Source: Cardinium hertigii_C (GTDB taxonomy: Bacteria; Bacteroidota; Bacteroidia; Cytophagales; Amoebophilaceae). Taken from it: 16,845 bases of DNA. The position numbers were made by a program, and so were the translations under genes. Positions within the stretch are counted from its first letter, which is position 1; every line of letters begins with the position of its first letter. The notes below the pieces were generated by a model that was not told the origin of the DNA, did no database searches, and saw only the letters and a list, made by a program, of their open reading frames with translations. Shown here piece after piece: positions 14,428-16,845 of the stretch. The DNA is taken from contig NZ_JBOZWW010000004.1 of assembly GCF_050864855.1 (NCBI RefSeq), positions 1-16,845 of the forward strand, in the 5' to 3' direction.

Positions 14428-15075
14428 CTAGTACTTTAAAATAAACATATGGGGATATCTTGATTTAAATTTCTTAAGCTTTTCGTTTGCTTCAGATTCA
14501 GTTTTACTATGGCCTATGGTCACACGATAGTACATTTCTGTTTTGTTTTTATTTATTCTAGGTAGAATAAGACAGACCCCTTCTTTTTTTTTCATAAGTT
14601 GTTGAACCACTTTTTTAGCAGACCGCTTATCTAAATAACTGACCACTACTAGGTGGTATATGCCTTGTGGCTCACTTAATTCCTGATAGGTACCTGGCTT
14701 TACTAGTGGCTTGTTTTGTTTTATGACTAGCTGCTCTTGCGTAGCACTAATGCTCTCTTTTATTTTGGTACTTTTCTTATTTTCAAAGGGTGACTCACCT
14801 CGGACAGATTGGTTAAAGCCTTTATGAACATTTGTATTCATTTGACTTGAATGGGCCAATTGGGGAAGAGCATCAGCACTATTACTTGTTGTGTCAAGAG
14901 CAGGTGTAGTATTTTTCTGACTTAGCATCTTTACATAACCATTATAACCCATTTTGGCCGTAATAAGGATGACTATTACACCTATAATAACCAATATTGG
15001 CCATATAACTTTTTTCTTAGGTAATGCTTGAAAGTCTGGTTGGGGCAATCCAAATTTATGATCAACAGTGTCCAT
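14428..15075 (-). CDS. SPOR-domain membrane protein
   Basis: 215 residues. A short cytoplasmic N-terminus (with LPKKKVIW before the helix) is followed by one transmembrane segment (about 24-42, IWPILVIIGVIVILITAKMG), a low-complexity, Ser/Thr/Lys-rich periplasmic linker (about 50-130) and a C-terminal SPOR domain (about 135-215: GIYHLVVVSYLDKRSAKKVV ... MYYRVTIGHSKTESEANEKL ... PHMFILKY). SPOR domains bind denuded septal peptidoglycan, so the protein probably acts at the cell wall or division site. It is the first gene of the cluster with ExbB, ExbD and TonB-like. Its presence suggests that the motor works on the cell envelope rather than only on nutrient uptake. AT-rich sequence at 15076-15290 should hold the promoter. 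Confidence 0.82.
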   Translation of the reverse strand: MDTVDHKFGLPQPDFQALPKKKVIWPILVIIGVIVILITAKMGYNGYVKMLSQKNTTPALDTTSNSADALPQLAHSSQMNTNVHKGFNQSVRGESPFENKKSTKIKESISATQEQLVIKQNKPLVKPGTYQELSEPQGIYHLVVVSYLDKRSAKKVVQQLMKKKEGVCLILPRINKNKTEMYYRVTIGHSKTESEANEKLKKFKSRYPHMFILKY

Positions 15076-15290
15076 AAAGGTAGTAAAAAATTTTTAAGTA
15101 GAGCTGCATAAATGCTATTTACAAATTAGAGTACGGATAAAACCGCTCATTAATTAATAGTAATATAATAAATTTATAGAAAAATGTGCTGATGCAGGTC
15201 ACAACATGAAATAAAGAATGCTACGCTGATCAAATCAAACGTTATTTAAACTATAAGAAAGCTTTAATATATTTTACAAAATGATAGTTT

Positions 15291-15827
15291 TTATGATAGA
15301 ATTTGTTGTATCAGCTGACAAAGCGCACCATAAGATTCTGCAAAGAGTGGGCACATATTGCCAGTTGGACTATTTTTAATTTGTGTACGACTGGCACTAA
15401 AGGTTTCGCCAAAAAGCATATCCAATTTATAAATTGGATAACGGAATAAAAAACTACTTTGCTGATCATTATCCCGATTGGTAGAACCATCCATAACAAT
15501 AGAGACCAATTTAGATAATTTATGCTTGTTGTCAGAAACCAAGGTTATAAAATTATCCAAACCAACTGGTAGCATACTATTGTACTCAGGAAGCACAAGC
15601 ACTATCTTTTCTGTAAGAGATAAGGTATTTTGCAATACTATTAATTTTTCTTCTTCAATCTCTAAAGGTTGATTGGATGAAGTCTGTATGATTTTTTCTA
15701 AGTTTATTACTTCTAACATTGTACCACACCCTTTTGCTTCTAATGCACCTGCACACCAACAACTAAAATTTTCTGGAAAGGCATTACCAGGCTCAGTCGT
15801 AGTGAGCATAAGAACCTTGCTTTTCAT
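15291..15827 (-). CDS. NAD(P)H-dependent FMN reductase-like flavodoxin-fold protein
   Basis: 178 residues, close to the usual 175-190 of the family. IVLVLPEYNSMLPVGLDNFI (about 75-94) corresponds to the FMN-binding PEYNxxxPxxLKNxID motif of NADPH-dependent FMN reductases / quinone and azo reductases. LVSIVMDGS (about 107-115) fits the next beta strand. The N-terminal phosphate loop, usually GSxRxxS, reads TTTEPGNAF, which is atypical, and some Cys replace expected residues. It likely reduces flavin or quinones in the cytoplasm, though weakened or altered flavin binding cannot be excluded. The start ATG is at 15827, with no Shine-Dalgarno. It stands alone, 215 bp from the SPOR gene and on the same strand. 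Confidence 0.72.
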   Translation of the reverse strand: MKSKVLMLTTTEPGNAFPENFSCWCAGALEAKGCGTMLEVINLEKIIQTSSNQPLEIEEEKLIVLQNTLSLTEKIVLVLPEYNSMLPVGLDNFITLVSDNKHKLSKLVSIVMDGSTNRDNDQQSSFLFRYPIYKLDMLFGETFSASRTQIKNSPTGNMCPLFAESYGALCQLIQQILS

Positions 15828-16365
15828 CTTGTGGCATTTCTTTAAACTTTGATAGACGCAAATTATAGGCCATTAAAAATAGTTGCATAACTAGTAACAC
15901 ATTTTAATGAAAAGTTTTACGTTTTTTCTAAAATTTTTAGTGGTTTATTATAATCATTAAACCATTTGTTCTTGTAGAATAGATAAAATGTGGAAGCAAC
16001 AAGTAATGTACGAATATAGCAATTATTTGGGGCAAATAAGCCATTATACCTGTTTATTATGTCTTTTAGCTTGGTGATTTCGTTTGGATAGCATAATTCC
16101 ATTGGTCATTTTTATGTATATGCAGGGCCAGTAAGGACTAGATATTGGAATGCATAGCCATTTAAAACAAATATAACAGAAGTGATAACTATGGCAAATA
16201 AAATGTAAAAGTTAAGAACTTAATTGGCCTTCTTCAGTGGTTTGATTTGATAATGGCTTAAGTAAATAAAATATAGGAAGAAACTAATAAGTTGTAAACA
16301 AATAGAGGGGGAAATAATATTTAAAATAAATGTGGTAAGAAGAGAGGAACTGCATTTTACTCTAT
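15828..16365. other. AT-rich interval between the reductase gene and 16S rRNA; no tRNA or 23S seen
   Basis: 538 bp downstream of the 16S 3' end (minus strand). I looked for the tRNA-Ile/tRNA-Ala and the start of 23S rRNA that normally follow 16S and saw none. The only open frame is the doubtful 61-codon one at 15917-16102. The interval before the reductase gene probably contains the end of the 16S transcript and the reductase promoter, but I cannot place either. Confidence 0.6.
15917..16102 (-). CDS. Doubtful small ORF, hypothetical
   Basis: 61 codons from an ATG directly after an in-frame TGA. The product is basic and tyrosine/asparagine-rich with a weakly hydrophobic middle (YIRTLLVASTFYLFYKNKWF). 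I do not recognise it. Composition is what AT-rich non-coding DNA gives by chance. It may be a fragment of a lost gene or not a gene at all. Confidence 0.2.
   Translation of the reverse strand: MELCYPNEITKLKDIINRYNGLFAPNNCYIRTLLVASTFYLFYKNKWFNDYNKPLKILEKT

Positions 16366-16845
<480 letters not shown>

Overview
The window looks like a piece of the chromosome of a reduced, AT-rich Bacteroidota endosymbiont, most likely Candidatus Cardinium (Amoebophilaceae). Three things point there. The 3' part of a 16S rRNA gene at the right edge has a Bacteroidota-type ending, and around 16458-16482 it matches, as far as I remember it, the site of a Cardinium-specific 16S PCR primer. The native genes have no Shine-Dalgarno sequences. 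The region is full of insertion sequences.

Layout. 1-1142: a truncated dicarboxylate/amino acid:cation symporter (minus). 1169-1440: the decayed 3' end of an IS256-type element. 1473-9982 (minus): one Rpn/PD-(D/E)XK nuclease gene split into three pieces by nested mobile DNA. Its N-terminal piece (9737-9982) is followed by a 2.3 kb group II intron (7434-9736) that encodes a reverse transcriptase/maturase. The middle piece (7160-7433) is followed by a 5.3 kb Tn3-family transposon (1879-7160) with 40-bp terminal inverted repeats, tnpA, a res-like region and a serine resolvase gene. The C-terminal piece lies at 1473-1879. The resolvase gene is itself cut by an IS5-like element (2152-3436). Removing every insertion restores an uninterrupted reading frame of 306 codons plus stop. 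A second, apparently identical IS5-like copy (10083-11367), in opposite orientation, lies just upstream of the Rpn start. 11368-11912 is non-coding, with a 21-bp repeat, a palindrome and a candidate structured RNA or small MITE. 11913-12620 encodes a secreted, internally repeated protein of unknown function.

12678-15075 (minus) is a compact cluster, transcribed from the high-coordinate end: SPOR-domain membrane protein, ExbB/TolQ, ExbD/TolR, TonB/TolA-like protein. Together these look like a proton-driven energising complex that couples the inner membrane to the outer membrane and peptidoglycan. 15291-15827 is a flavodoxin-fold NAD(P)H-dependent reductase-like gene. 15828-16365 has no tRNA or 23S gene, so the 16S gene is not followed by a normal rRNA operon spacer. 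16366-16845 is the 3' end of 16S rRNA (minus).

The most notable points are a 16S 3' tail whose anti-Shine-Dalgarno core is destroyed by three C-to-T changes, and the nested insertion pile in the Rpn gene, where the group II intron sits exactly inside the nuclease E-x-Q active-site motif. I did not find a convincing new multi-gene system; the unexplained material is the repeated secreted protein and the structured non-coding element upstream of it.
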